A program made the translations under genes and the position numbers. Below, piece by piece: positions 32,896-41,443 of a DNA stretch of 64,000 bases. A model generated the notes under the pieces. The model was not told where the DNA came from. It saw only the letters and a program-made list of their open reading frames with translations, and did not search any database. Each line of letters starts with the position of its first letter. The stretch's first letter is position 1. Source of the stretch: an uncultured Myxococcales bacterium (GTDB taxonomy: Bacteria; Myxococcota; Myxococcia; Myxococcales; Myxococcaceae); contig CALJKW010000039.1 of assembly GCA_937980205.1 (NCBI GenBank), positions 32,291 to 96,290 of the forward strand. The letters are read 5' to 3'.

Positions 32896-34185
32896 ATGGA
32901 GCTCAACGAGATTCTGCAAGTCGCCCTCCGCGGTGGCGCCTCGGACATTCATCTCAAGGCCGGTCTCCCGCCGATGTTCCGCGTCGACGGGCAGCTCGTC
33001 CCGCTCAAGGACGGCAAGCGCCTGCCTCCCGAAGAGGTCGCTCGTATGGCCTTCGGGATCATGAACGAGTTCCAGAAGGACAAGTTCAAGAGCACCAACG
33101 AGGTCGACCTCGCCTACGGAGTCCCCGGCCTCGGCCGCTTCCGCGTCAACGTCTTCCAGCAGCGCGGCACCATCGGCGCCGTCTTGCGCGTCATTCCCTT
33201 CAAGGTCCTCTCGATCAAGGAGCTGATGCTCCCGCCCGTGCTCGAGAAGATCGCCCTCGAGGAGCGCGGCCTCATCCTCGTCACCGGCACCACCGGCTCC
33301 GGTAAGTCGACCACGCTCGCCGCGATGATCGATCACATCAACGCGACCGACACGAACCACATCATGACGATCGAGGACCCCATCGAGTTCCTCATCCGCG
33401 ACAAGCGGTCGATCGTGAACCAGCGCGAGGTCGGCGTCGACACGATGTCGTTCTCCCAGGCGCTCAAGTCCGCGCTGCGCCAGGACCCCGACGTCATCCT
33501 CGTCGGCGAAATGCGCGACCACGAGACGATCGAGACCGCCCTCACCGCCGCCGAGACCGGTCACCTCGTCATGTCGACGCTGCACACCCTCGACGCGACC
33601 GAGACGATCAACCGCATCATCTCGGCGTTCCCTCCGCACCAGCAGAAGCAGGTTCGCCTGCAGCTCGGCGCCGTCCTGCGCGCCGTCGTCTCGCAGCGCC
33701 TCGTGCCCCGCGCCGACGGCAAGGGCCGCGTCGCGGCCGTCGAGATCCTGAAGGCCACCGCTCGCGTGAAGGAGCTCATCGAGGACAAGGATCGGACGAA
33801 GGAGATCCCCGATGCCATCGCCCAGGGCCACGTCGCCTACGGCATGCAGACGTTCGACCAGTCGCTGATGAGCCTCGTGAAGCAGAACCTCATCACGTAC
33901 CAGGAGGCCCTGCGCCAGGCGTCGAACCCCGACGACTTCGCGCTGCGCTTCCAGGGCATCAGCTCGACCTCCGACGCCAAGTGGGACGACTTCGACAAGA
34001 AGCCTGGCGAAGAGCGCGCCGTGCCCGGCACCCAGGCGTTCGCGCAGCAGGGGGCTCCCGTTGCGGCTCCGCCTCCGGCGCAGCGGGCTCCGCCTCCTCC
34101 GGCCCCGAAGCCGGCTGCTCCGGCTGCGGCTCCGAAGCCGGCTGCTGCGCCTGCCGACGACGATTTTCAGATCGAACGGTTCTGA
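32896..34185 (+). CDS. pilT: PilT, type IV pilus retraction ATPase with extended C-terminus
   Basis: A 429-residue hexameric ATPase that depolymerises type IV pili. GASDIHLKAGLPPMFRVDG is the PilT N-terminal start, GTTGSGKST (131-139) Walker A, EDPIEFL the Asp box, LRQDPDVILVGEMRD Walker B and AAETGHLVMSTLHT the His box. AVVSQRLVPRADGKGRVAAVEIL follows. Residues 360-429 are an extra Pro/Ala-rich tail (QRAPPPPAPKPAAPAA) not found in short PilT proteins, ending DDDFQIERF. Pilus genes are not clustered here, so it may be a paralogue. Confidence 0.93.
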   Translation: MELNEILQVALRGGASDIHLKAGLPPMFRVDGQLVPLKDGKRLPPEEVARMAFGIMNEFQKDKFKSTNEVDLAYGVPGLGRFRVNVFQQRGTIGAVLRVIPFKVLSIKELMLPPVLEKIALEERGLILVTGTTGSGKSTTLAAMIDHINATDTNHIMTIEDPIEFLIRDKRSIVNQREVGVDTMSFSQALKSALRQDPDVILVGEMRDHETIETALTAAETGHLVMSTLHTLDATETINRIISAFPPHQQKQVRLQLGAVLRAVVSQRLVPRADGKGRVAAVEILKATARVKELIEDKDRTKEIPDAIAQGHVAYGMQTFDQSLMSLVKQNLITYQEALRQASNPDDFALRFQGISSTSDAKWDDFDKKPGEERAVPGTQAFAQQGAPVAAPPPAQRAPPPPAPKPAAPAAAPKPAAAPADDDFQIERF

Positions 34186-34208
34186 GCGCCCGCGGTGCGC
34201 CTCCGCTC

Positions 34209-34389
34209 AGAGGGTCGATCAGAATACGCGGCGAGTGCGTCCTCTCGATAACGCTGAGCGGAGGCACGCGAAGCGGGCCGCAGTCGAAGCGCGCTCGAAG
34301 CCGTCCATGGGCCCGCTTCGACTACGGCCTTCGGCCTCCGCTCAGCGTGAGCGGCGGTCGGCCATGCGGGGCATTCTGGTCGACCCTCT
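34209..34389. repeat. Nested inverted-repeat element
   Basis: The pilT downstream gap holds three nested inverted repeats with a common centre near 34300. Outer arms of 17 bases (34209-34225 and 34373-34389) differ at one position. Middle arms of 15 bases (34251-34265 and 34334-34348) are perfect. Inner arms of 11 bases (34269-34279 and 34310-34320) are perfect. The middle-arm core CTCCGCTCAG also occurs at 34201-34210. The whole can fold into one long hairpin, as in a MITE-like or palindromic intergenic element. No coding capacity is evident. Confidence 0.75.
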
Positions 34390-34404
34390 CAACGTGAACG
34401 GCAG

Positions 34405-35265
34405 CTAGTTCTTGGTGATGTCGTCGTCCGGCGGCGGCGTCTTCTCGTCGTCGTCGTCATCCCAGTCTTCGGCGGCCGCATCCTCGTCGAAGTCCTCATC
34501 GTCTTCGTCGTCGAGGTCCTTCTCGTCGGTGTCGCCGAGCTGCCACTGCTTCACGTGCGTGAGCAGCCGATTCAGCCGCAGCGGGCCGATGAACTTGTGC
34601 GCGGCCAAGAAGCGCAGCAGCACCTCGAGCGTGGTCTTCACGCCCTCGGTCTCGTTCTCGTCGATGGCGAGCTGGTTGAGCGCGTCGTCGACGTGCTCGA
34701 CGTTGATGCTCTGCGGCCCCTCACCCCAGGCGGCCTGCAACAGCGCGTCGGTCACCGAGACGTAGAGCGGCCGGGCCTCTACCTTCGAGGTCTCGGCGAA
34801 CCGGTCGACCAGATCCGTCACCGAGTCGGCGTCGAGCTTCGCGAGCTCGGGGAGCTCTCCGAACGACTCGATCACGAACGCCTTGTCGAAGCGGGAGGGG
34901 TCGTTGTCGCCGGTGAACGCCTCTTCGACGAGCACGCCGCCGAGCAGCTGCTCGATCTGCTCCTTGTCGGCGCCGGCTGCCTCGAGCGCCTCGCGCGCCT
35001 TCTTCGCGGCGGGCGCCAGCTGCGGATCCTGCGGCAGCACCGACAGCGCCGCCCGCACCGCGAGGAGGATCGTCGCGTTCTGCGCGTCTTCGCTCGGCTT
35101 CGCTTTGCCCTTCGCCTGCAGCACGTAGGCGGAGAGATCTCCGTGGGCCTTCGCTGCCGACACGAACGCGGCTTCCTGCGGAGAGCTCAAGGTGCCGGCG
35201 AGCCCGCGCTCCAGCGTGTCGATCGCGGTGTTGACGTCGAGGAAGGCGGCGATGACGGGATGCAC
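34405..35265 (-). CDS. Hypothetical protein with acidic tail
   Basis: A 286-residue soluble protein from the GTG at 35265 (VHPVIAAFLDVNTAIDTLE). It is helical throughout, with segments such as GALSSPQEAAFVSAAKAHG and DALLQAAWGEGP. Its last 45 residues are very acidic (DDEDDEDFDEDAAAEDWDDDD). No family is recognised and there is no signal or membrane segment. It diverges from recX with 36 bases between starts. Confidence 0.75.
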   Translation of the reverse strand: MHPVIAAFLDVNTAIDTLERGLAGTLSSPQEAAFVSAAKAHGDLSAYVLQAKGKAKPSEDAQNATILLAVRAALSVLPQDPQLAPAAKKAREALEAAGADKEQIEQLLGGVLVEEAFTGDNDPSRFDKAFVIESFGELPELAKLDADSVTDLVDRFAETSKVEARPLYVSVTDALLQAAWGEGPQSINVEHVDDALNQLAIDENETEGVKTTLEVLLRFLAAHKFIGPLRLNRLLTHVKQWQLGDTDEKDLDDEDDEDFDEDAAAEDWDDDDDEKTPPPDDDITKN

Positions 35266-35301
35266 GGTCGACCCGCTTATCGCACCTGCTACAAGAGTGG
35301 G

Positions 35302-35736
35302 GTGCCTTCCTCCGCATTTGAAACGGCCGTGCGCCTGCTCAAGTCGCGCGCGAAGAGCCGGGCTCGGCTCGAGCAGGCGCTCGAGGCCCGCGGGTTCTCG
35401 GCGGCGGAGATCTCCGAGGCGCTCAGGCGCGTCACCGAGCTGGGCTACCTCGACGACGGCCGCTACTCCGAGGCCAAGGCGGCGAGCGAGCTGAAGACCG
35501 GTCGCTCGCTCGACAACGTGCGCCGGCGCCTCGAAGCCGAGGGCGTCGACGAAGACGTCGCGGCCGACGCCGTCTCGCGCGCTGCCCAGGAGTCGGGCCA
35601 CGACGATCTCTCCGCCGCGAAGGCGCTGGTGCAGAAGCGGAAGCTCACCGGCGTCCGCGCCGCGCGGTTCCTCGCTTCGCGGGGCTTCTCGTACGAGCTG
35701 ATCGAGCGCGTGGTGCGGCTGCCGTCAGACGAGTGA
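35302..35736 (+). CDS. recX: RecX, regulator of RecA
   Basis: A 144-residue helical protein of the RecX family, which binds the RecA filament and limits recombinase activity. The three-helix repeats are visible: AVRLLKSRAKSRARLEQALEARGFS, ALRRVTELGYLDDGRYSEAKA and KALVQKRKLTGVRAARFLASRGFSYELIERVV. The GTG at 35302 is preferred; an ATG at 35260 would overlap the divergent gene. recA is not in the window. The 3' end overlaps the Imm21-like gene on the other strand by 92 bases. Confidence 0.85.
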   Translation: MPSSAFETAVRLLKSRAKSRARLEQALEARGFSAAEISEALRRVTELGYLDDGRYSEAKAASELKTGRSLDNVRRRLEAEGVDEDVAADAVSRAAQESGHDDLSAAKALVQKRKLTGVRAARFLASRGFSYELIERVVRLPSDE

Positions 35737-36274
35737 AACGGTGCACCACCATCGAGATCGCGGCGTCCGGCGACCAGTGCGCGGTCTCGACGCGCCACCT
35801 GCCGGCGCGCAGCGGGATCTTCAGCGTGCTGGCCTCGGCCGCGGCTTCATGCCCCGGCACCGAGCTGTCGATGAGCACGGCCTTGCCCGCGAGCGGCCAC
35901 TCGAACGCGTCGGCCCAGTCGGCGTCGACGCCAGCGCGCAGCGCCTTCTCGACCGCCGCCTCGCTCGGGGCGAACAGCCACCGCACGAGCAGCCCGCCGT
36001 CGTCGCCGCGCCACCACGCCGCCTGGCCCGGCTCGTCGCCGAAGACGATCCCCACGGCCTCGCCGACGGCAATCGGCGCCGCCCACGCGCGTACGTCACA
36101 CGCCCGGTCGTAGTCGGTGGCCGGCGAGCCCGGCCCGTTCCACCGGAACCGGGCCTCGATCACGCGCCCATCCACAGGAGCCTCGATGCCGCCCCAAGCT
36201 CCGAGCACAGACGAAGGCAGCATCAGCTGCGGGCCTCCGGTCGTGCTCACCCAGCGCATGCGGGGCGAAACCAT
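35645..36274 (-). CDS. Imm21-family immunity protein (orphan)
   Basis: A 209-residue protein matching the Imm21 pattern: WVSTTGGPQLMLPSSVLGAWGG at the start, TDYDRACDV, AIVGEAV-type strand with VFGDEPGQAAWWR, LLVRWLFAPSEAAVEKAL and GKAVLIDSSVPG. Imm21 proteins neutralise polymorphic toxins in neighbouring cells. No toxin, PAAR, Rhs or secretion gene is adjacent, so it may protect against toxins made by others. The last 30 Arg-rich residues run antisense over recX and are probably not conserved. Confidence 0.78.
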   Translation of the reverse strand: MVSPRMRWVSTTGGPQLMLPSSVLGAWGGIEAPVDGRVIEARFRWNGPGSPATDYDRACDVRAWAAPIAVGEAVGIVFGDEPGQAAWWRGDDGGLLVRWLFAPSEAAVEKALRAGVDADWADAFEWPLAGKAVLIDSSVPGHEAAAEASTLKIPLRAGRWRVETAHWSPDAAISMVVHRFTRLTAAAPRARSARTRSPAKRGTARRGRR

Positions 36275-36320
36275 AACGGATGATTTCCACCCCTCGAGGC
36301 GTTAGGTTGCGCGCCCTTCG

Positions 36321-37262
36321 ATGAGGTCCCTCGCCGCCGCCACGCTGCTGCTGCTCACCGCCTGCAAGGGCTTCGGCATCGGCACGTTCTTGGGCGGCGA
36401 CGCGGCCGAGCCGAACTACGCCGACGACGCCGAAGAGAACCTCAAGCGCGGAGACGATTCGCTCGACTCGAAGAACTACGTCGAGGCGCAGAAGTACTTC
36501 GACTACGTGAAGTCGAAGTACCCGTACCTCGAAGCGGCGACGACCGCGGAGCTCCGGCTCGGCGACGTCGACTTCGAGCGTGAGAAGTACATCGAGGCGC
36601 GCGATCGCTACGTGAACTTCATCAAGCTGCACCCGACGCACCCGAAGCTCGACTACGCCGCGTACCGGGCGGCGCTGACGCACTACAAGGACATGCCGTC
36701 GGACTTCTTCGTCCTCCCGCCGTCGCAGGAGAAGGATCAGGCCGAGGTCCGCGCCGCGAGCGTCGCGCTCGCCGACTTCATCCGCAGCTACCCGCAGTCC
36801 GAGTACGTCGCCGCGGCGCAGAAGTCGCTCGACGAGGTTCGTCGCCGCCTCGCGGACCACGAGCTGTACGTCGCGAACTTCTACAAGCGCCGCCAGAAGT
36901 GGAACGCGGTCGTCTCTCGCCTCAACGTGCTCGCGCGCGACTTCGGCGGGCTCGGCTACGAGGACAAGATCTACTTCGGCCTCCACGACGCGTACCTGAA
37001 GCTCCAGGCCGACTCGGAGCAGCGCGCGAAGGAAGCCCGCGCCGAGCTCGAGAAGGCGAAGGCAGGCCTCGAGAAGGCCGGCGACCAGGCCACCGACGCC
37101 CAGCGGCAGCGCGTCGTCGACCTCGAGAAGCAGATCGCCGACGCCGAAGAGCAGGGCAAGCGCGCCGAGGGGAAGCCCGAAGAGGTGCTGCAGCAGCTGA
37201 TCGCGAGATACCCCGACAGCGACGCGGCGAAGAAGGCGCAGGGCATGCTGCAGCCGAAGTGA
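36321..37262 (+). CDS. bamD: BamD-like outer-membrane assembly lipoprotein
   Basis: A 313-residue lipoprotein: signal LLLLTACKG with lipobox Cys at about 14. Residues 45-200 are TPR-like repeats matching BamD (DDSLDSKNYVEAQKYFDYVKSKYPYLEAATTAELRLGDVDFEREKYIEARDRY, then KLDYAAYRAALTHYKDMP). BamD scaffolds BamA for insertion of barrel proteins. Residues 240-290 form a charged coiled coil (EQRAKEARAELEKAKAGLEK) beyond the usual BamD length. GTGA overlap couples it to the next gene. Confidence 0.85.
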   Translation: MRSLAAATLLLLTACKGFGIGTFLGGDAAEPNYADDAEENLKRGDDSLDSKNYVEAQKYFDYVKSKYPYLEAATTAELRLGDVDFEREKYIEARDRYVNFIKLHPTHPKLDYAAYRAALTHYKDMPSDFFVLPPSQEKDQAEVRAASVALADFIRSYPQSEYVAAAQKSLDEVRRRLADHELYVANFYKRRQKWNAVVSRLNVLARDFGGLGYEDKIYFGLHDAYLKLQADSEQRAKEARAELEKAKAGLEKAGDQATDAQRQRVVDLEKQIADAEEQGKRAEGKPEEVLQQLIARYPDSDAAKKAQGMLQPK

Positions 37263-37945
37263 GCTCCGAGCTGCGCAAGCTCGTGGGCGTGCTGCTCGCG
37301 TCGGCCATCGGCATGACCGCGCTCATCGTGCTCGTGCCGAAGCTGCTCGGCGCTGCAGCCGGTCCCGAGGTCGAGATCCTCACCGAGCTCAAAGAAGCCG
37401 AGTCGAAGGGGCTCGAGCTCGAAGCGGGGTTCGCCGAGCCGCTGCGCTCGAAGAAGGCGGGCTTTCAGCGCATCTCCGTCAGCGTCGACGCAGCGGATCG
37501 CGCGACGGTGACGGCGACGCTCGACTTCGACGGCAAGGTGCTCGAGACCGAGGTGAGCTCGCTCGGCGCCGAGCGCGTGCCCTACGCCTTTCGCGACGGG
37601 ATGTGGGCGCCCGCGGAGGGGCACGCGCCGCGGCTGGTCGCGGTGGTGCGCGCGCTCGAGAAGCGGCGCGCGGCGCTGGAGAAGGGCGACGTCTCGAAGC
37701 TGTGCTCGGGTCGGGCGGACGGGGGCGAGTCGGCGGATCTCGCCGAGCTCTTGCGCATCGAGAAGCGGCGGATCCGCGCGCTGCGCTGGCTCATCCGCAG
37801 CGAGCGCGAAGACGTGCTCGTGACGGAGGAGGCGCGGGTGACGGGGACGCTGCCGGAGCGGCCGGTGGACGACCGGGTGACGCGCAGACTCACGCTCCAG
37901 CCTCTTCCGGGTGGGGAATTCTGCTTCCCCGACGGGCTCATGTAG
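37259..37945 (+). CDS. Hypothetical single-span membrane protein
   Basis: A 228-residue protein starting with GTG that overlaps the bamD stop. One N-terminal membrane segment (LVGVLLASAIGMTALIVLVPKLLG) is followed by a periplasmic-type domain with strands (FQRISVSVDAADRATVTATLDFDG) and an Arg/Lys-rich helix near 165-190. No family is recognised. Position between bamD and a TPR gene suggests envelope work. Confidence 0.7.
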   Translation: MSSELRKLVGVLLASAIGMTALIVLVPKLLGAAAGPEVEILTELKEAESKGLELEAGFAEPLRSKKAGFQRISVSVDAADRATVTATLDFDGKVLETEVSSLGAERVPYAFRDGMWAPAEGHAPRLVAVVRALEKRRAALEKGDVSKLCSGRADGGESADLAELLRIEKRRIRALRWLIRSEREDVLVTEEARVTGTLPERPVDDRVTRRLTLQPLPGGEFCFPDGLM

Positions 37946-37970
37946 GCTACGCCCCGCTCTCGCGACCTCC

Positions 37971-38687
37971 ATGGACGACGCGCTCAAGCAACTGTTGACC
38001 CTGGGGCGGGGCTACTTCGAGAAGAAGCAGTACTCGCAGGCCGAGAAGTACCTGACCCAGGTCGTCGAGCAGAACCAGTCGTTCGCCGACGTCTACAACA
38101 TGCTCGGCGTCGTGTACCACGACCAGGGTCAGTTCGCGCGCGCGCAGCGGGCGTTCGAGGCCGCGCTGCGCATCAACCCCGCGTACACGGACGCCGCGCT
38201 GAACCTCGCGGTCATCTACAACGACATGGGGAAGTACCGCGAGGCGAAGGAGGTCTACCAGGGCGCGCTGTCACGCCAGCGCAGCGCTCCGGGGCGCATC
38301 GACCCCTTCGTGCAGGGAAAGATCGCGAACATGTACGCCGAGATCGGCGACGTCTTCGCGTCGAGCGGAATGCTCGAAGAGGCGATCGGCGAGTACCGCC
38401 GCGCGCTCGGCCTGTGCCCGACGTTCGTGGACATCCGCCTGAAGCTCGCGGACGCGTGCCGCGACAAGGGCGAGCACGCCGAGGCGCTCGCGCAATTCGA
38501 AGAGATCTTGCGCATCAATCCGAACTACGTTCCCGGCCGCGTGCATTACGGCATCGCGCTGTACTCGGCGGGCAAGAAGGCCGAGGCGATCAGGGAGTGG
38601 GAGCAGGTGCTGCAGCGGAACCCCGGCAACAAGAGCGCGGAGATGTACTTGAACCTCGTTCGTGAAAGCGGAAAGGTGGCCGAGTGA
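37971..38687 (+). CDS. TPR-repeat protein
   Basis: A 238-residue protein made of about six TPR units: YFEKKQYSQAEKYLTQVVEQN, YNMLGVVYHDQGQFARAQRAFEAALRINP, ALNLAVIYNDMGKYREAKEVYQGAL, GDVFASSGMLEEAIGEYRRALGLCP and YGIALYSAGKKAEAIREWEQVLQRNP. There is no signal peptide, so it should act in the cytoplasm as a binding scaffold. Its stop overlaps the GTG of the FHA gene, so the two are translated together and may interact. Confidence 0.88.
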   Translation: MDDALKQLLTLGRGYFEKKQYSQAEKYLTQVVEQNQSFADVYNMLGVVYHDQGQFARAQRAFEAALRINPAYTDAALNLAVIYNDMGKYREAKEVYQGALSRQRSAPGRIDPFVQGKIANMYAEIGDVFASSGMLEEAIGEYRRALGLCPTFVDIRLKLADACRDKGEHAEALAQFEEILRINPNYVPGRVHYGIALYSAGKKAEAIREWEQVLQRNPGNKSAEMYLNLVRESGKVAE

Positions 38688-39607
38688 GCACCGGCTACGC
38701 GCTCAAGTTCATTTCGGGGAAGTACCAGGGCGGCGAGTTCCCGCTGAAGAGCGAGAAGCAGGTCGTCATCGGCCGCTCGAGCGAGCTCGACATGGTCCTC
38801 GTCGAGGACATGGTCTCGCGCAAGCACGCGAAGATCGCCGTCAGCTCGGGGAAGATCACGATCGAGGACCTCGGCTCGACGAACGGCACGTTCGTGAACG
38901 GTGAGAAGGTGAAGACGGCGCGCCTCAAAGAAGGCGACCGCATCCTCATCGGCACGTCGATCTTGAAGCTCGTGCGCCAGGGGGCCGGGGCGCAGGAGCT
39001 GGACGAAGAGCAGGTGAAGGCGCAGCTCGAGCAGGTCGCCGCCGCGCAGTCGGCGAAGCAGACGAAGACGGCGATGACCGGGAAGCTCGAAGAGGTCCCG
39101 CTGCCCGACCTGTTGCAGCTCTTCCACACCTCGAAGAAGAACGGCGTGCTCGTCGTGCGCAACGAGCACGAGGGCAAGATCTACCTGAAGCAGGGCCGCG
39201 TCTATTACGCGAGCATCGACGACAACCACGAGCTGGGGCCGGCGAAGAGCTTCAACCGGATCATCACGTGGGAGACGGGCGACTTCGAGCTGCAGCCTCC
39301 GGACAACCAGGAGTTCATGACCGAGCTCGACATGTCGACCGAGGCGCTCCTGATGGAAGCGCTTCGCCAGCTCGACGAGCTCAAGCGCATTCAGGGCCAG
39401 CTGCCTGCGCCGAACGCGCAGCTGCAGCTCGCGATGCCGATGACGGCGCAGCTGCGCGAGCTGACCCCGGAAGAGCTCGACGTGCTGCAGCTCGTGCACA
39501 ACTACGGGTCGCTGAACGGAGTGCTCGATCACTCGGTGCAGGACGACGTCGGCTGCGCGACCATCATCGTGAGCCTGCTGCAGCGGGACTACGTCCGTGG
39601 CAGCTGA
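38684..39607 (+). CDS. FHA domain protein with DUF4388
   Basis: A 307-residue protein. Residues 25-100 form an FHA domain with the phosphothreonine-binding set (IGRSSELDMVL, VSRKHAKI, LGSTNGTFVNG). From about 130 a DUF4388/PATAN domain follows (MTGKLEEVPLPDLLQLFHTSKKNGVLVV, GKIYLKQGRVYYASIDD, ITWETGDFEL), common in myxobacterial signalling proteins. The last 80 residues are helical. It probably reads Ser/Thr-kinase signals. GTG start; TPR gene upstream and selD downstream are both overlapped. Confidence 0.88.
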   Translation: MSTGYALKFISGKYQGGEFPLKSEKQVVIGRSSELDMVLVEDMVSRKHAKIAVSSGKITIEDLGSTNGTFVNGEKVKTARLKEGDRILIGTSILKLVRQGAGAQELDEEQVKAQLEQVAAAQSAKQTKTAMTGKLEEVPLPDLLQLFHTSKKNGVLVVRNEHEGKIYLKQGRVYYASIDDNHELGPAKSFNRIITWETGDFELQPPDNQEFMTELDMSTEALLMEALRQLDELKRIQGQLPAPNAQLQLAMPMTAQLRELTPEELDVLQLVHNYGSLNGVLDHSVQDDVGCATIIVSLLQRDYVRGS

Positions 39608-40649
39608 CGCTGCGCCCGTTCGGCTGACCCAGCTCTCGAACTGCGCAGGGTGTGCGGCGAAGATCCGCCCCGACCTCTTGCACCAGGTGCTGCAGGGCCT
39701 GCCGAAGGTCGCGAAGTCGCGCGACGTGCTCGTGGGCTACGAGACGGCCGATGACGCCGCGGTCGTTCGGCTGAGCGCGACGCAGGCGATCGTCGAGACG
39801 GTCGACTTCTTTCCTCCGGTCGTCGACGAGCCGTATGCGTACGGGCAGATCGCGGCCGCGAACGCGATGAGCGACATCTGGGCGATGGGGGCGAAGGCGC
39901 TCTTCGCGCTGAACGTCGTCGCGTTCCCGAAGGAGCAGCCGATCGCGGTGCTCAACGAGATCCTGGCCGGCGGCGCCGACAAAGCGCGCGAGGCGGGGAT
40001 CCCGATTCTCGGCGGGCACTCGGTGCAGTCTCCCGAGCCGAAGTACGGCATGGCGGTGACCGGCCTCGTGCACCCGAAGAAGGTGCTGACGAACGCAGGC
40101 GGCCGCGCGGGCGACGTGCTGATCCTCACCAAGCCGATCGGCACGGGCATCGCGACCACGGCGATCAAGCGCGGGCTGGCGACGCCCGAGCTCGAGAAGC
40201 GCGTGACGAAGCAGATGGCGACGCTCAACAAGACCGCCGGCGAGGTGTTCGCGTCGGGCAAGCTGCAGGTGCACGCCCTGACCGACGTGACCGGCTTCGG
40301 GCTGCTCGGCCACCTCGGTGAGGTGGCGCGCGGCGCGCGGTTGAAGGCCGTGCTCTACAAGTGGCAGGTGCCGGTGATGGAGGGCATCCCCGAGCTGGCG
40401 GAGCAGGGCTGCGTGCCGGGCGGCACGAAGACGAACCTCGAGCACGTGTCGAAGTTCGTGAAGTTTCGCGGCGAGCTGCCGCTGCACGTGCAGCAGGTGC
40501 TGGCCGACGCGCAGACGAACGGAGGCCTGCTCGCGGCGCTGCCCGAGAAGCAGGCGCGCGAGGCGCTGAAGCTGCTCGAGAAGGCCGGCGTGCAGGGGTG
40601 GATCATCGGCGGCCTCGAGAAGGGCAAGCCGGGCATCGAGGTGGTGTGA
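39597..40649 (+). CDS. selD: Selenide, water dikinase
   Basis: A 350-residue SelD, which makes selenophosphate from selenide and ATP. The N-terminal loop reads LSNCAGCAAKI: Cys19 aligns with the catalytic Cys of E. coli SelD and Lys22 with its lysine, although the GCGCK spacing is altered. ETADDAAVVRL, TVDFFPPVVDEPYAYGQIAAANAMSDIWAMG, GGHSVQSPEPKYG, DVTGFGLLGHLGEVA and DAQTNGGLL follow. SelA/SelB and a selenoprotein are not evident in the window. Start GTG overlaps the FHA gene by 11 bases. Confidence 0.93.
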   Translation: MAADAAPVRLTQLSNCAGCAAKIRPDLLHQVLQGLPKVAKSRDVLVGYETADDAAVVRLSATQAIVETVDFFPPVVDEPYAYGQIAAANAMSDIWAMGAKALFALNVVAFPKEQPIAVLNEILAGGADKAREAGIPILGGHSVQSPEPKYGMAVTGLVHPKKVLTNAGGRAGDVLILTKPIGTGIATTAIKRGLATPELEKRVTKQMATLNKTAGEVFASGKLQVHALTDVTGFGLLGHLGEVARGARLKAVLYKWQVPVMEGIPELAEQGCVPGGTKTNLEHVSKFVKFRGELPLHVQQVLADAQTNGGLLAALPEKQAREALKLLEKAGVQGWIIGGLEKGKPGIEVV

Positions 40650-41431
40650 AGGACGCGATCGAGCACTCGCTCGAGTACCTGGCGAGCGACGCGGCGCGCG
40701 CTTCACTCGCGAAGGATCCGTACTGGCCGAAGTGGGACTCGCCGTGGTGGCACGTGCTGGCGCTGCGCGAGGCCGGCGTCGACCCGCCGGAGGAGGCCGT
40801 CGCCGAGCTCGTCGCGGCGTGCGAGCGGCATTACCTGCCGTACTTCCCCCGCAGCGCGGCCGAGCTGCCGCCGGGGAAGACGCTCAGGCACCACGTGCTG
40901 TGCTTCTGCGCGCTCGGCTGCCTGATGCGCGTCGCGGACGGCGTCGCGACCCTCTCGTGGGCCGACGACTTCGCGCGGCGGTACCAGAAGAGCGACGGCG
41001 GCTGGAACTGCGACGAGCAGAGCGACGTGAGCTCGATCACCTCGACCGTGCCGATGCTCGAGTGGCTCTCGGGCCGAGACGGCTTCGACGAGGTGGTCGA
41101 GCGGGGCGTGCGCTTCCTGCTCGAGCGCAAGCTGTTCCTCTCGAAGCGCACCGGCGCCGTCATCGACGAGGCCTGGCTCACGCCCTCGCTGCCGCGGTTC
41201 TACGAGTACGACGTGCTGCGCGGGCTGGAGCTCTTGTCCCGGCGCGGGGTGAAGGCTCCGATGGAGGCGATCGCGCTGCCCTGGCGCGGCGTGCGGTGCT
41301 GGCCGCTCGCCGAGGAGGCGAAGAAGAACCACGGCGCCCAGACCACCTTTCCGCTGCTCGACGCCCTGGCGGCCCAGGCGCCCCGAATTTTGTCCGGCCG
41401 CTGGCAGAGCGTCGTCGCGACCCTGGGGTAG
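40646..41431 (+). CDS. Alpha/alpha-toroid (terpenoid-cyclase-like) protein
   Basis: A 261-residue protein whose GTG overlaps the selD stop. Internal helix pairs recur (PWWHVLALREAGVD, CALGCLMRVADGVA, VPMLEWLSG, LERGVRFLLERK) and YQKSDGGWNCDEQ looks like the QW-type motif of squalene-cyclase and prenyltransferase folds, along with PSLPRFYEYDVLRGLELL. No catalytic DxDD is seen, so a full cyclase role is unlikely. An enzyme with this fold but different chemistry, or a binding protein, is possible. Confidence 0.65.
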   Translation: MKDAIEHSLEYLASDAARASLAKDPYWPKWDSPWWHVLALREAGVDPPEEAVAELVAACERHYLPYFPRSAAELPPGKTLRHHVLCFCALGCLMRVADGVATLSWADDFARRYQKSDGGWNCDEQSDVSSITSTVPMLEWLSGRDGFDEVVERGVRFLLERKLFLSKRTGAVIDEAWLTPSLPRFYEYDVLRGLELLSRRGVKAPMEAIALPWRGVRCWPLAEEAKKNHGAQTTFPLLDALAAQAPRILSGRWQSVVATLG

Positions 41432-41443
41432 AGTTCGCGGCCG

